Source: Colius striatus
Lineage: Eukaryota; Chordata; Aves; Coliiformes; Coliidae
Direction: 5' to 3'
Length of the DNA stretch: 64,000 nucleotides
Assembly: GCF_028858725.1 (NCBI RefSeq)
Contig: NC_084771.1
Coordinates: 2,446,915 to 2,510,914, forward strand
Shown here: one piece after another, positions 45,894 to 58,608 of the stretch
Numbering within the stretch: the first letter of the stretch is position 1
Layout of the letters: the number at the start of each line of letters is the position of its first letter
The notes under the pieces: model-generated
Told to the model about the DNA's origin: nothing
Seen by the model: the letters and a program-made list of their open reading frames with translations, nothing else
Databases searched by the model: none
Made by a program: the position numbers and the translations under genes

Positions 45894-46259
45894 TGTCACG
45901 TTTCAAGCAGTAGCTCAAGAAGTCCCAGGGACGGACAGAGTTCTTCAAACAGCATGACAGAACCAAATATTTGTAGGTACAAATATGACTTGGACCAGCC
46001 AGCTTGAATAAAGATGGTGGGGACAAGTTAATGCAGCTGGCAAGCTACTTCCAACTATCAGAAACAGGTGCTGCAAGTTAATCAGTTGGGCCCTGGGTGA
46101 TCACATGGGCAGAAGCAGCATATAAGGAAGTAGCCAGCCAAGGAAGGGTGGCTTTGAGTCCCTCTGTTGGTTGCACTGTGTTGGCTGTGTATGTGTCTGC
46201 AGGTGCATTACCCAGCCTCTCTACATCTTTGAATGAATCTTGCTTGCACCGTTACAACA
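45894..46259 (+). mobile_element. Probable short solo LTR behind C3
   Basis: Direct copy of 2627-2992. Confidence 0.4.
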
Positions 46260-47887
46260 GGAAGGTGTCCAAGTGGGTTTGGAAACCTCCCAAGAAGGAG
46301 CCTCCACACCCTCCCTGGGCAGCCTGGGCCAGGGCTCCCTCACCTCAACAGGAAAGAAGCTTTTCCTTAAGGGGAATTGTTTGTGTTACAGCTTTTGTTC
46401 AATACCCCCTGTCCTGTCACTGGACACTACAGGAAAAACCCTCCCTGCTGCCTCCTCTCCTTGGCATGCAGCTTTCAGCACTTGTAAGTATTAACGAGGT
46501 CCCCCCTCAGTCTCCTCCAAGCTGAACTGTCCAAAGTCCAGCAGCCTTTCCTCAGAAGGAAGATGCTCCAGTCCCCTGAGCATCTGGGTGTCCCTGCACT
46601 GGCCTCTCTGCAGCAGTTCCCTGTCCCTCTGCAGCTGGGGAGCCCACAACTGGGCACAGGACTCCAGCTGAGGCCTCAGCACATGTGGCAGAGCAGAGGG
46701 GAAGCAGAAGCTCCCTGGCCCTGCTGCCCACACTCTGCTGGATGCCCCCAGGCTGCCATTGGCTTCTTGCTCAAGAGGCCACGTTGCTGCTCATGGTCTG
46801 TTATCACCCAGCACTGCCAGGACGTGCAGCTGACCTGGGGCCTGTGCTGGAGGATGGCTTCAAGCCCAGTCAAAACAGCTTTATGAAGGGCAGGTCCTGC
46901 TGGACCAATCTGATCTCCTTCTATGACAAGGTGACCTGCTTAGTGGGTGAGGGAAAGGCACACAGGAACTTGTCCAGCTGGATTGGAATGTCTCCAGGGA
47001 ATGAGCCTCCACAGCCCATCTGGGCAACCCCTGCCAGTGCTCCCTCACCTCAACAGGGAACAAGTTTGTCCTTGTGTCTCTTTGGCACCTCTTCAGTTAC
47101 AGCTTGTGCCTGTTGCCTGTTTAGTGGTGACATTCAGGATGAGTTGTTGCATCACCTTTCCAGGGATGGAGGTCAGGCTGACCAGCCTGTGGTTTCCTGG
47201 CTCATCCTTCCTGCCCTTGTTGCAGCCTGCAGTGACATTGGCCTGTCTCCAGCCCTCAGGCACCTCGCCTGTGCTCCATGATTGATCAAAAATGATGGAG
47301 AGAGGCTCAGCAATCACATCAGCTGCTCCCTCAGCACTCTCGGATGCATCCCGTCAGGACCCATTGACTTATGAGCCTCAAGCTTGGCCAGCAAATCTTT
47401 AACTTCTTCCTCTTCCACCCAGGCCAAGTGCTCTGCTGTCCAGGCCATCCTACTGTCCTTGCTGGACTGGGCTTCCCGAGGGCTGGCCTTGTCTGTACAG
47501 ACTGTAGCAAAGAAGGCATTCAGTAGTTCGGCCTCTGCATCCCCTGTCACCAGGGCACCCTCTGTGTTCAGCAGTGGGCCCACGGCGCCCCTCATCTTCC
47601 TTTTGCTGTTGATGTCATGACAAACACCTTCTTGCTTTGCTTTACTTTCTTGGCCAGGTTGAATTCTAGAAGGGCTTTGGCCTTCTTGGTGGCACCCCTG
47701 CATGCTCTGGCAATGTTGTGTACTCTTCCCAAGAAGCCAGGCCCCGTTTCCACCTCTCAGAGATGGCTGCTTTCGGCCTGAGCTGTCCCAGCAGATCCTT
47801 GCTCACCCATGGAGGCCTCCAGCCTCCGTTCCTACATGTGGGGACACACTGATCCTGGGCTTGGAGGAAGTGGTGCTTGAAGCATAG
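46260..47887 (-). mobile_element. CR1 LINE mosaic behind C3
   Basis: Direct copy of 2993-4620, with the ORF2 fragments at 47703-47314 and 47317-47093. The CR1 reading breaks at about 47119, where the related element at 23381 continues normally. Confidence 0.8.
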
Positions 47888-48039
47888 AATTCAACTATTT
47901 CATGGCCAAAGCCTCTCATTGCCCCTCCCAGGACTCGTTTTGAGGGTGCAAAACCTTAGATTTCAGGACCATCACTTTCAGACACAAACCCTAATTTCAG
48001 AGTTCACAGCCTCAAGTTTAATTCCAAAGCCAGGTGCCC

Positions 48040-48322
48040 CCCATGATGCCATCCCCCTTGCCCCTTCCCGTGCCCCCCATGATGCCATCCCCCCTTCCTG
48101 TGCCCCCCACAATGCCATCTCCCCTTCCTGTGCCCCCCCATGATGCCATCCCCCCTTGCCCCTTCCCATGCCCCCCATGATGCCATCCCCCTTCCCGTGC
48201 CCCCCATGATTCCATCCCCCCTTCCCATGCCCCCATGATGCCACCCCCCTTCCCGTGCCCCCCATGATTCCATCCCCCCTTCCCGTGCCCCCCATGATGC
48301 CATCCCCCTTCCCGTGCCCCAC
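48040..48322. repeat. Minisatellite upstream of N2, uninterrupted
   Basis: About nine or ten 29-30 bp units with no retroviral insertion. This is the empty counterpart of 4770-4966 plus 9618-9740. Confidence 0.9.
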
Positions 48323-48353
48323 ACTGGGCGGCAGCTCAGAACGGGGCCCTTTG

Positions 48354-48361
48354 TGACGTCA
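48354..48361 (+). promoter_or_regulatory. CRE palindrome upstream of type N gene 2
   Basis: Perfect TGACGTCA, 62 bases before the ATG, as in N1. Confidence 0.55.
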
Positions 48362-48422
48362 CCCCCAGCGCAGGGCCTTTGGCAGCAGCCGCCTGCCCCA
48401 GCCAGTGTCTGTTGAGACAGCC

Positions 48423-51400
48423 ATGGGGCAGGTCAGGAGCAGGGAGCTGAAGAGCGCCCTGAGCCAGCGCAGCTTCTCTTTGACACAGTCCCTGACAATC
48501 TCCGAGAGACGAGGCGCCTTGCAAAGGCTTCGCCATTCCCGCCCTGACCGCATTCGTGCGTCCTGCCAGAGCGTGCCGACAGTCGCCAGCTCCTCGAAGG
48601 GAGCTGGGAAGGAGGATGGGGCTCCCGGCGCTACGAAAAAGAAACTCAAGCACAGGGTGACATGGGACGAAACCCTGGTGTATGCGATGAGTGAGAGTTC
48701 TGAGTCATCAGAAGACGGTGAGTGAGGGGCTCCAGCATCGCAGCCTCTGTCCCCGAGAGCCCCGGTGTCGTGGTCTGGCCCAGCCAGCACAGCAGCACCA
48801 CGACAGTCTCTCGCTCGGTGCCCCCATCCACCCCCACCCTTGTCAGGATGGCAGAGGCCTCAGTGAAATGGTAGTAAAAAGATAAGCAAGGTTGTTGTGG
48901 ATTGAGACAAGGGCAGGGAGGGCTCGCTGTCAGTTATGGTTAAAGGGTAAGACAGACTCCAGCACTCGACTGAGAGAGGAAAGCAGGAAAGTTTATTCAA
49001 GTTTATACAGCTGTGGATATTGGGTCCCTTCCTTGGGACACGGCCTCCTCCTCTCTTTCATCACTGACCTTGGAGTCCGCGTGGTTGTTTCTCTCGCTGT
49101 TCCCACTCCTTGCACCACCACCAGCCCGAAGGAAAAGAAAAGGCAGAGAAGGAAGAAGATGGAGGAAGATGGAGGAAGAAACCTCCTCTTCCAGCTTCTT
49201 CTTCAAAAGTGATGGTGGAGGTGGCTCATTGGCTCAGCCCCGGCAGTAGGTCTGGCTCAGAGCTGGGGAGAGTTGTGAGCAACTTCTCACAGGAGCCATC
49301 TTTACAGCCCCTTCCCCCTTACGAGAAGAAGCTATCATGCCAAACCACGACACCCGGGGAGGCTGTGCCCAGGAAGGGGGCATGGGGACAAAGGGCAGAG
49401 CTCCTTCCTCTGCCCACTCCTGCCTGCAGCTCTGCTCTACAGCCCTCCCTGCTCTTCCTCCTCTGCTAGGTCCTGTATCACATTTGCAGAAGAGAAGGTC
49501 CGTCTTGGCGGCCATCGAAGCCATGCAGGACACCAGCACCGAAGACGAGCAGGGGGCCAGGAGGGTGCTGAACGAGGCCATGAGAGAGCCTGACTCCTGG
49601 ATGGGTGATGTAAGTAGCCTCTGGCTGAGCTGCCCTGCCCTCGAGGCCTTTGCTCCTGCTTTTGCCTTGCCTTGCCTCTCCGAGAGGGGTGGGAAGGGGC
49701 AGCTGAGGAAAGGGCCGCGCTCCAGACAGTCCGTGTCCCCTCCAGGTGTCAGACGTCGTCAGCTCCATCCACAAGAGCTTGGAGAACACCAGCAAACTGG
49801 CAGCCCGGCGGAGCCTGATGGGCCTGATTGTCCCGCTGGCCCACAGCAACCCCATGGCGCTGGTTGACAGCATGTCCAGCCAAATCCCACTGTCTGACAG
49901 GTATCAGCCCCCCCAGCCCCGAGGAGCAGGGCCCACCGCCCCTGCACACTTGCCAGCCACCACGCTCCTCCCTGCCCCACGGGGAACCCCCTCCCCTCAG
50001 CCTTCTCCTGCTTGCCCACGGGCCAGGGGCCTTGGGCAGGGCCAGGGCTGCGTGACAGCCCCGCTGACCAAATGCTCTGGACTTGGCAGCGCCGGCCTGG
50101 CCATGTGGGAGACGCTGCTGCTCCAGGACGTGGCACTGCCGGACTTCTTCCACAAGCTGCTGGATGTCGCTGACGATTGGAACCGGCAGCTGGGCCCTGA
50201 GGAGCAGCAGACCAAGGACGTGAAGCAGATGGTAAGGAACCAGCCCTGGCTGAGGACAAGAGGCTGCTGATGGTCAGAGGGCAGGAGGAGTGGGCAAAGC
50301 TGCCGTGCGGTCCTGCGCGGGCAGGGCTGCCCCGGGACCCTGCTCCGAGCTGCCCGTGGGAAGCAGGAGCCCCACAGGCTCTGCCCCTCTCTCACCACTT
50401 TGTCTCTTTGTCTCAGGTGCAAGAGTTCGACGCTGAAGGGAAGAGCACTGACCTCCTGCAGCTGCTCCAGAAGTACCTGAGGAGCCCAGAGATGAGGGAG
50501 AACCGCGTGTTGGTGCTCGCGGGTCTCCGCGCCCTCTCACGGAGACATCAGACGGTGAGCGAGGTGTCGAGTGGAGCCACGTTGGCCCACACGGAGGTTT
50601 AGCCCTGGCTGGGGGTCAGGAGGCGGGGGGACGGCTCCAAGCGCCCTTCCTGCCGTGGACGGGGCTGGTGGGTGCCTGGGGAGCTTTCCAGGGTCAGGGT
50701 TCCCCAGCCATCTGCCCCGCTGGGGTGGTTGGACAAAGCAGCGGCTGAGCATCGCACAGGGAGTCTCTGCTGCCCTCCCCTGGCCCTGCTCCTCTGCCTG
50801 CCACGGCCACCACCAGCCAGGAGCCCGCTGCAGCGACTCCTGTGCCGGGAGCCGGGGGGAGCCTTGTGCTCAGCGGCCAGAGCACGTTGGCCAGGGTGGG
50901 TGGTCTTTGCCCCGCCTCACAGGAAATCTCTGCTTCACCCAGGCAAAAGAAATGGTGTTCCTGCTGCCAGATATTGCAGAGACGCTGCAGGATGCCAACA
51001 TGGAGGTGAGGGCTCGGGCCCTGGCTGTCCTGCAGAACGTGATGTTTCACCTGGAGGGACAGCTCGCCAGCTGCATCGCCGTCCAGCTCTTGGAGCCGCT
51101 GCTGCCGCTCTTTGACGACGTAAGGCCTCTGTGGGAGCTGAGCCCAGAGCATCTCCCCTCCCATCGGCCTCCCTCGTGCTTCTGCTCATCCTGCCCTGCC
51201 CTCCTCTCTGCCAGGAGTGCCTCCAGCTGCGGCAGCTCTCCATCAGCTTCTTCCAAGAGCTGGTGGGGACTGTGGAGCGCCAGGACATGAAGAAGATGAA
51301 GAGCCATTTGAGGAGGGCGCTGGTCCCGCTCTACTTCCGCAGCAGCGACCATTGTGAGAGCGTGGCCGAGGTACAGATTGCAAAGCGGGCCGGCGATGCG

Positions 51401-53022
51401 GGGAAGGGGGAGAAGAGACCCCGGGGGTGGCCGAGGCTCATGGGTGGGGGCTGCTGGCAGCTGGCACGGACGTTGCCCACCCTGCCTGCCCTGGCGCAGC
51501 AGCTCTCAGCAGCCACTGCCCGTGGCCACCCGGGGCCTGAATGCACCCCATGGGCTTTCCTGATTTCCCCAGGGGTGCGGCCGGTGGGGTCCATCTGCCC
51601 AGAGCAGCCCAGGCCTTTAGTGGCCTAAAGGCCCCTGGACGTGCCCCTGGCAGGTGCCGCTGGCTCCGGCCCGCCCCAGTGTCTCTGGGACGGCCCCTCA
51701 GCTCTCCGGGATCTCGCTGCTGCTGGCCGGCAGCACCAGGCAGCTGCGGTGCTGGCTGCCCCATGTCCCTGCCCCGGGCACTGCCCCCCGCTCGGGCTCT
51801 GCCTCTCCCCATACGGGGCTGGGAACAGCAGGCCGCCTGGCCAAGAGGAGCGGGACGCCGGCTCTCCTTCCCCAAGCCGTGATGCCAGTTCCCATCCTCT
51901 GCTGCTCTGCAGGTGGCTCAGCACACCCTCCTGGCTGTGATGGACGTCCTGCGGTGCAAAAAGCCCACGCGCTTCATCGGCTCCGAGGACTCGTGGAGGA
52001 TCCCAGAGTGCCTGGTGAGGACAAAGGCCCGGGCCCGCAGCCTGGAGCCCTCCAGCACAGAGGCCCCAGGGGCTCTTCTCCAGCCACGCTCCCCTCCCCA
52101 CCCCGCAGGCCGCTGGAGGAGACCCCAGTCCTTTTGGCAGCCCGGACAGATGGGCAGAGGGGTCTTGGCACCCCAGAGCCGCCTCTGCCGGCGGCTCCGT
52201 ACCTCGGCCCCACAGGCCTCTGCTGGGCAGATGGCCGTGCCCGGGCTGGGAAGGGGATCAGCGGGAGAAGGGACTGCTCTGGCCGGCAGTGGAGGGTCCA
52301 TCCCAGCCTCTTACTCTCTCCAGGTGAGGAAGGACAGGCGAAGAGCTGACATGTACCTGCAGCAGAGCCTGCGGTACCTCCAGGACTCGCAGGGCAGCGT
52401 GCGAGCGGCGGCCATCAGGTTTGTGGGTGAGTTGCAGCCCCCAGAGCCCCTCTCCTGGCAGCCCGGCCCCGCTGCTGCCGGCAGCGAGGGGCAGCTGGGG
52501 ACGTGCTGGGCGGCAGCAGCTCTGACGGGGCTCTCTGCTCAGGGGTTGCTGCGCGATTCTCCAGGGACAGGAGCGAGGAGAGGCTGAGAGAGATCCACTG
52601 CGGTGAGTACGGCTGGGGCTGGGACGGCCCTTCCTTGCTCTGCCCCAGGGAAACGCTGGCAGGGCAGAGGAGAGGCTTGGGAGCTCTGAGGCCTTCCTGA
52701 GCAGCAGCTCCCAGCACATGCCCTGGTGCCACGTGCTCCTGCTGCCAGGGCGAGAGCCGCGTGGGGCCGGCAGGGTCTGGAGGGGCTGCCCGGGGCGGCC
52801 ATACACAAGCCATGGGGGTTCATCCCGGCCCTTTCTCCTTCTGCCACAGCCCTCCAGGCCCTGCAGACAGACCCTGAGCCCTCCATCTGCTGCCTGGCCA
52901 CTCAGACCCGCTGGATCCTGCCGTCTGCAAGGCAGCAGCGCTCGCTGCGGAGCTTGTGTGCCAAGTGCTGCTGGTGCTTCCAAGCCAAGCGCCGGTACGT
53001 CTCTGCTGGGGAAAGTGACTGA
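48423..53022 (+). CDS. MROH-family HEAT-repeat protein, type N copy 2
   Basis: Exons 48423-48717, 49470-49609, 49746-49900, 50090-50231, 50417-50554, 50943-51119, 51215-51370, 51913-52014, 52324-52426, 52543-52602, 52850-53022. GT-AG throughout, open for 546 aa. Exon 1 is six bases longer than in N1 (an added S/E stretch before the donor) and exon 2 begins with GPVSHLQKRR where N1 has GSVVRWRKRR. From exon 3 to exon 9 the DNA is almost identical to N1, introns included; I saw only about six changes over some 2.7 kb. Intron 1 contains a complete solo LTR. The stop is again six bases before an antisense LTR. Confidence 0.8.
48766..49352 (+). mobile_element. Solo LTR (TGTCGTGG family) in intron 1 of N2
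   Basis: 587 bases, from TGTCGTGGTCTGG to AAACCACGACA, flanked on both sides by CCCGG (48761-48765 and 49353-49357), a clean 5-base target duplication. The matching place in N3 (near 63968) has a single CCCGG and no LTR. Confidence 0.85.
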
Positions 53023-53028
53023 GTTTGA

Positions 53029-53571
53029 TGTTTTGTGGTCAGGGTTTGACATGACAGCCGTTTCTGGGAAGGGGGAAGGGGCTGTAAAGATGGCTCCTGT
53101 AAGAAGTCGCTGGAAACCCTGCCCAGCTCTGAGCCAGCCCCACTGCTGGGGCTGAGCCAATGAGCCGCCTCCACCATCACTTTTGGAGAAGCTGGAAAAT
53201 GACGGTTCTTCCTGTTTCTTCCTCCTCCTGTCCCTCCTTCTTCTCTGTCTGCTGGCGATGCAAGGAGTGGGAAGAGTGAGAGAAACAACCACGCGGACTC
53301 CAAGGTCAGTGAGGAAAGAGAGGAGGTGTGAAGAATCCACGCCAGAGATGTTCCCCAAGGACTGTGTCCCGTGGTTGTCATTTTCTCATCATCCTGCTCC
53401 CTTTTTGCTTTTGTTCCGTTCTGTTTCATGTTGGTAGCAGAATAAACTTTCCTCCTTTCCTCTCTCAGTCGAGCACTGGAGCCTGTTTTGCCGGGAACCG
53501 TAACGGGCAGCCAGCCCTCCCTGCCCTTGTCTCCATCCACAACAACCTTGCTTCTCTTCCTCCTCCCTTTT
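53029..53571 (-). mobile_element. Antisense LTR behind N2, 5'-truncated
   Basis: Copy of 14784-15426 that lacks the TGTCGTGG end. The sequence beyond 53571 is the spacer also seen in inverse at 21400-21530. Confidence 0.7.
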
Positions 53572-53870
53572 CACTTCCTTCCCAGCTGCACTCTGGGAAG
53601 AGGGGCCTCAGATGCCCTGCAGGTGCTTTGGAAGACAAATGACTCCCAAACACCGTCCCTCAGAGTGCAGCAGAGGCCAGGAATGGAGCAGCTCAGCACA
53701 CTCAGAGGCCATGGGAAGGACACCTTGTAACTGGGCTGGTTGTTCCAGCTTTAAAGAAAACACACAGTTTTTCAGGTAGCCACGTTTCAGAAGAGAATTT
53801 CACTTCAGCAAGGCTCAGAAGGGCCAGAAGTGCTGCCACCACCGACTGTGGTGAGAGCTCTGCTCTGATG
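53572..53870. other. Spacer shared with 21235-21530 (inverse)
   Basis: No gene seen. Part of the inverted repeat. Confidence 0.5.
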
Positions 53871-53874
53871 GAGC

Positions 53875-54355
53875 TTCTGCACCCCCTCTCCTCTGCCACA
53901 TGTGCTGAGGCCTCAGCTGGAGTCCTGTGCCCAGTTGTGGGCTCCCCAGCTGCAGAGGGACAGGGAACTGCTGCAGAGAGGCCAGTGCAGGGCCACCCAG
54001 ATGCTCAGGGGACTGGAGCATCTTCCTTGTGAGGAAAGGCTGCGGGCCCTGGGGCTGTTCAGGCTGGAGAAGAGGAGACTGAGGGGGCAGCTCATTCATA
54101 GCTCCAAATCTCTCACTGGTGGGTGTCAGGAGCTTGGGGCAGCACTTTCTCTCTGTTGTATCCAGTGGCAGGACAAGGGGTGATGGGATGAAGCTGCAAC
54201 ACAAACAGTTCCATTGAAGCATAAGGGAAAACTGTTGGAGTGTTTGAGTGAGGGAGCCCTGGCCCAGGCTGCCCAGGGAGGGTGTGGAGGCTCCTGCTCT
54301 GGAGCTCTTCAAGACTCTCCTGGACACGTTCCTGTGTGACCTGTTCTCGGTGGGA
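53875..54355 (+). mobile_element. CR1 3'-region fragment upstream of C4
   Basis: Same fragment as in 41600-42035; inverse of 20740-21235. Confidence 0.8.
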
Positions 54356-55120
54356 CCTGCCTGACTCTTTACAACCTGTGTGTTTATAGGTGTGCAGTTC
54401 ACCCCCAAGGAAATCTCACTTTCCTTGCTGATGTGGATTGAAGAGGAGGCAAAAGCTGGCAGTAGCTTTTTTCAGACAGGCCATCACAAGATCAGTTTTG
54501 TTCTCAGCTCCAGCACAAAGCTCTTGCCTCATGTGTCACTGAGAACTGAGACAATGAGATGATTCTTTTCCCCTTGTGGATATCATTTTCTGCCAAATGT
54601 TTTCTCCAGTTCAAACCCAACTCTAAAGCTCGCTGCTTTGGGTTGTTTTCCTTTTTTATTGAGGTTTTTCTAAGCAGAATTTGTTAGTGCTGGGGCAGGG
54701 GCATCTGTAGAAATAAGCCACTGAAAGTGAGCCAGCTGAGACTGAAGCTGCTGGAGAATCGTTGTGCAATTGGCACGTGGCTGAGGGAAGACAGAGGACT
54801 GCTGCTGGGTGTCTGTAAAATCATTGTCTTACTAAGACTTGCCAATGAAACCTCTTTCCTTCTGATACAAGAAACTGTAGTCCAGGTGATTGATATCCTG
54901 CTAATTGATTGGAGATGTTGAGCTGTGAAGCTGCAGCTGCTAAAGATATTTACTGGAACAAGTCTGAGTAATTCCAGTACCAAGGGGGGGGTCTAAAGTC
55001 AGTCTCTGCCAAACGGGAGCTTTTGAGTCCTACTTTGTCATGCTTCTGTACTCCAATACCCAAGCTACCCAGCAGTGTCTAATAAGAGCTGATGATGAGC
55101 TACAAGACTGATTCCTTTCC

Positions 55121-55332
55121 ATGCAGGCAAACAAGAAATGTCAAGCAGCACGTGGTGAAAAGGAGACAATGGTGATGGAAAACGTCCGAGGGGAGAAGCA
55201 GCCCCCGACCTCTGAGAGGAAAAGGAGATACTGGAGAGTGAGAGATGCAAAGCAAGGAATAGCAAAGTGTGCTGATAAAGTCAGCCAGCTCTCTCGGGAA
55301 AAGGAACGCTGCAGCAGCTCTACGAAACAGAG
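55121..55332 (+). CDS. Candidate upstream exon of type C copy 4
   Basis: Same as 42811-43022 with no change that I can see. Belongs to a copy whose later exons are broken. Confidence 0.3.
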
Positions 55333-55760
55333 GTACTTGTGAAACAAAGGTGCTCTGCTGTGTGACCTGAGCGAAGGATGGAAAGCAGCATCAGAAGAAC
55401 CGCACTGCTGGTTTGCTGCCGGGCTCAGTGGCAGAGGCCTGTTTTCACTTGAGGCTGCTGCAGAGCTGTGACAGCCCCTCTTCTCCAAGGGAAGGGGAGG
55501 AAGCTACTGAGTTCTCACTGTCATCTTTTGGAAGTTCCTTTTCATATTTCCCTGGCAATAGCAAATGATGGGAAACAACAGGGGCTTTTTCTGCCAAAAC
55601 TGAAGAGACTGCTTGTTGCAGACGCCTGGATTGTGAGATGGCCCTTGGAGATTCCCAAATGGTGGGGATCCCCAAGAAACCTGTCCCTGGAGATGCCCAC
55701 CAACGCTCCCCCAGCCATGACCCTGCGTCCTGGAAGTTTCAGCTCCTGGCCTGCCCTGAG

Positions 55761-57333
55761 GTGAGGGCATTAGACAAACATGTCCTGCAGCTGGCACCGA
55801 GGTACCTGCGGAGCGAGTGCAGCCAGATGCAGTGGCTGATGCTCAATGCCCTCATCACCACCTGCGACGAGCCCTCGAAGGTAGGCAGGGGGCAGCCGGC
55901 TGGAGCCATGCTGGGGGCGTGGGGCTGGGTGAGGGGAGCTGGGGGACATGCAGCTGGGGCTTGGCTGTGCTTTGGGAGCTCTGGCAGCTCCTGCCAGCCC
56001 TCCTGCCTCCCTGCTGGCCTCCCCAAGTCCCTTGTGGCAGGCCTTTGGCTTCTGGCTCCCGAGGCAGCAGCATGGGGTTGAAGCACTGGAGTGATTTTGG
56101 CAGTGCAGCTTTTCACGGCTTCACCACAAGCATCGTGTTGCACACAGGCCAAAAGCATGTGGATCCTGCAGGAAAGCCTCCTGGAGCTACTGCAGGACCT
56201 AGATGACGAGGTGGTCGAAACGAACCTCTCCTTGCTCAAAATGATGCTCCAGGCTGCCAACAGCCCAGTTTGCAGCACCCTCGTTCTGGAGCTGACTGGG
56301 AGGCTCCAGCCACTCTTTCACCACGTAAGGCTTTGTGCCCCCCACCACAGGCACTGGCTGCTGCCAGGAACCTTTGTGCTCTGTGCATTTTCAGAGCCAT
56401 GCCCAGGTGGGCCTGCAGCAGCCGGTGCTGAGCTCTTGTCCTCTTTCTTTTCCACCAGACCACCAGCAGTGTGCAGCTGCTCTCCCTTGAGCTCTTCCAA
56501 CGTCTGATGCAGTCTGTCAACAAAAAGGAAAGACAGCCGATGAAGACACGGGTGTATGAGAACGTGATCGAACTGCTCTGCCTCCTGCATGCCGAGAGCC
56601 CGGAGGTGGCAGAGGTGAGGATCTCTGACCTGCCCATGTCCCTGCGGGAGGTCCCCAGGGCCAGGGCCCGTCCTGTGCCCTGGGCAGCGGTAGCATCTCC
56701 CTGCTCTGTGTGTCTGCAGGCCTCTCGGGTAACCCTGCTTGGAGCTGCCGCCTTCCTGAAGAAGAGGAGGCTCAGAAAGCTCCTGGAGAAGAGGAAGACA
56801 TTGGAAGTGGGCAATATCCCCTGTCCGTCTGCAGCTGTCAGGGTGCGGCAGCAGAGCCGCGCACTATGTGCAGCAGGCAGCGCGGTGCCTTTGGAGCCAT
56901 CAGCAGCCCATACGAGAGGCGGCCGTCAGGTTCCTGGGTGAGACACAGCCCCTGTCCCTCCCTGCCCCGCTGCAGCTCGGCCCCAGCCCTGGCCAGGGAG
57001 AGCAGAGAGAGATGTCAGGAGCCCGGGGGGTATTCAGCACCTTCCGGCTGATGCCGTTGGGCCCGGCTCCCTCTGGGCTGTGGGAACAGCTGGGGGTTGC
57101 CCTGGCAGGAGGGGTTCCTGGGGTGAACACAGGCTCTGATCTCAGCTCTGTTCCTCTCTGTTGCAGCCCTTGAAAACCTGCCAGAAGACACCATCTCGTC
57201 AGTAGCAAACCTGGCAGCTCAAACGCAGTGCACCCTGAGAGATGCAGAGAGAGCAGCTCCCTCCAGACTCAGCCTGCGAGAGTGGCTCCGCAGGGCCTGG
57301 AGCAGATGGCCTTCTCTCTGGGCCCGTCGCTGA
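55761..57333 (+). pseudogene. MROH type C copy 4, broken by deletions
   Basis: Exons 55761-55880, 56148-56324, 56459-56614, 56720 to about 56814 (truncated), 56835-56937, 57167-57333. It shares with C2 the loss of the exon 4 donor plus intron 4 and the loss of exon 6. In addition, about 33 bases are missing from intron 3 (near 56665), which C2 still has, so that loss is newer. Reading through the exon 4 scar leads to the wrong frame of exon 5 and a stop at 56941. AATAAA at 57630-57635. Confidence 0.75.
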
Positions 57334-57629
57334 CCGGGCAGCTGCAGCTCTGAGCGGGGCCCATGCCAGGGGCTATTCCATGAGCTCCTCCCTGTGCTCC
57401 ATGGCAAACCTTGGACCTACCAGCAGTTTTCTTTTGCATCGTTGCTCAGTAGTTTAGACACCGAGTTTAGCACTTGGGTTTCTTCCAGTTTGTGTACGTT
57501 TGATTTTCTGGCTTTCTTCACCCTGTGAGAACCATTTTCTACAGCTGGAAACTCTTTGTTACCCTTCGTGTCAACAAACCTGGATTTGTTCCGTGTTGTT
57601 TGAGGGACGCAAAGTGCTTTGGTAAAAAC

Positions 57630-57635
57630 AATAAA
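57630..57635 (+). terminator. poly(A) signal of type C copy 4
   Basis: AATAAA at the conserved position. Confidence 0.5.
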
Positions 57636-57677
57636 GCTCCGTCATCAAACCTTAACCAGTGCTCCCCATGTCTGGCC

Positions 57678-58043
57678 TGTCACGTCTCAAGCAGTAGCTC
57701 AAGAAGTCCCAGGGACGGACAGAGTTCTTCAAACAGCATGACAGAACCAAATATTTGTAGGTACAAATATGACTTGGACCAGCCAGCTTGAATAAAGATG
57801 GTGGGGACAAGTTAATGCAGCTGGCAAGCTACTTCCAACTATCAGAAACAGGTGCTGCAAGTTAATCAGTTGGGCCCTGGGTGATCACATGGGCAGAAGC
57901 AGCATATAAGGAAGTAGCCAGCCAAGGAAGGGTGGCTTTGAGTCCCTCTGTTGGTTGCACTGTGTTGGCTGTGTATGTGTCTGCAGGTGCATTACCCAGC
58001 CTCTCTACATATTTGAATGAATATTGCTTGCACCGTTACAACA
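57678..58043 (+). mobile_element. Probable short solo LTR behind C4
   Basis: Copy of 2627-2992. Confidence 0.4.
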
Positions 58044-58579
58044 GGAAGGTGTCCAAGTGGGTTTGGAAACCTCCCAAGAAGGAGCCTCCACACCCTCCCT
58101 GGGCAGCCTGGGCCAGGGCTCCCTCACCTCAACAGGAAAGAAGCTTTTCCTTAAGGGGAATTGTTTGTGTTACAGCTTTTGTTCAATACCCCCTGTCCTG
58201 TCACTGGACACTACAGGAAAAACCCTCCCTGCTGCCTCCTCTCCTTGGCATGCAGCTTTCAGCACTTGTAAGTATTAACGAGGTCCCCCCTCAGTCTCCT
58301 CCAAGCTGAACTGTCCAAAGTCCAGCAGCCTTTCCTCACAAGGAAGATGCTCCAGTCCCCTGAGCATCTGGGTGTCCCTGCACTGGCCTCTCTGCAGCAG
58401 TTCCCTGTCCCTCTGCAGCTGGGGAGCCCACAACTGGGCACAGGACTCCAGCTGAGGCCTCAGCACATGTGGCAGAGCAGAGGGGGAGCAGAAGCTCCCT
58501 GGCCCTGCTGCCCACACTCTGCTGGATGCCCCCAGGCTGCCATTAGCTTCTTGCCCACGAGGCCACGTTGCTGCTCACG
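58044..58579 (-). mobile_element. CR1 3'-region fragment behind C4
   Basis: Inverse of 16500-17035. Confidence 0.8.
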
Positions 58580-58605
58580 TGCCGCAAAGTTTTTGGCTCT
58601 TGGCC
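58580..58605 (+). repeat. Fossil terminus of the ERV LTR (right arm copy)
   Basis: Inverse copy of 16474-16499, starting TGCCGCAAAG. Confidence 0.5.
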
Positions 58606-58608
58606 TTA

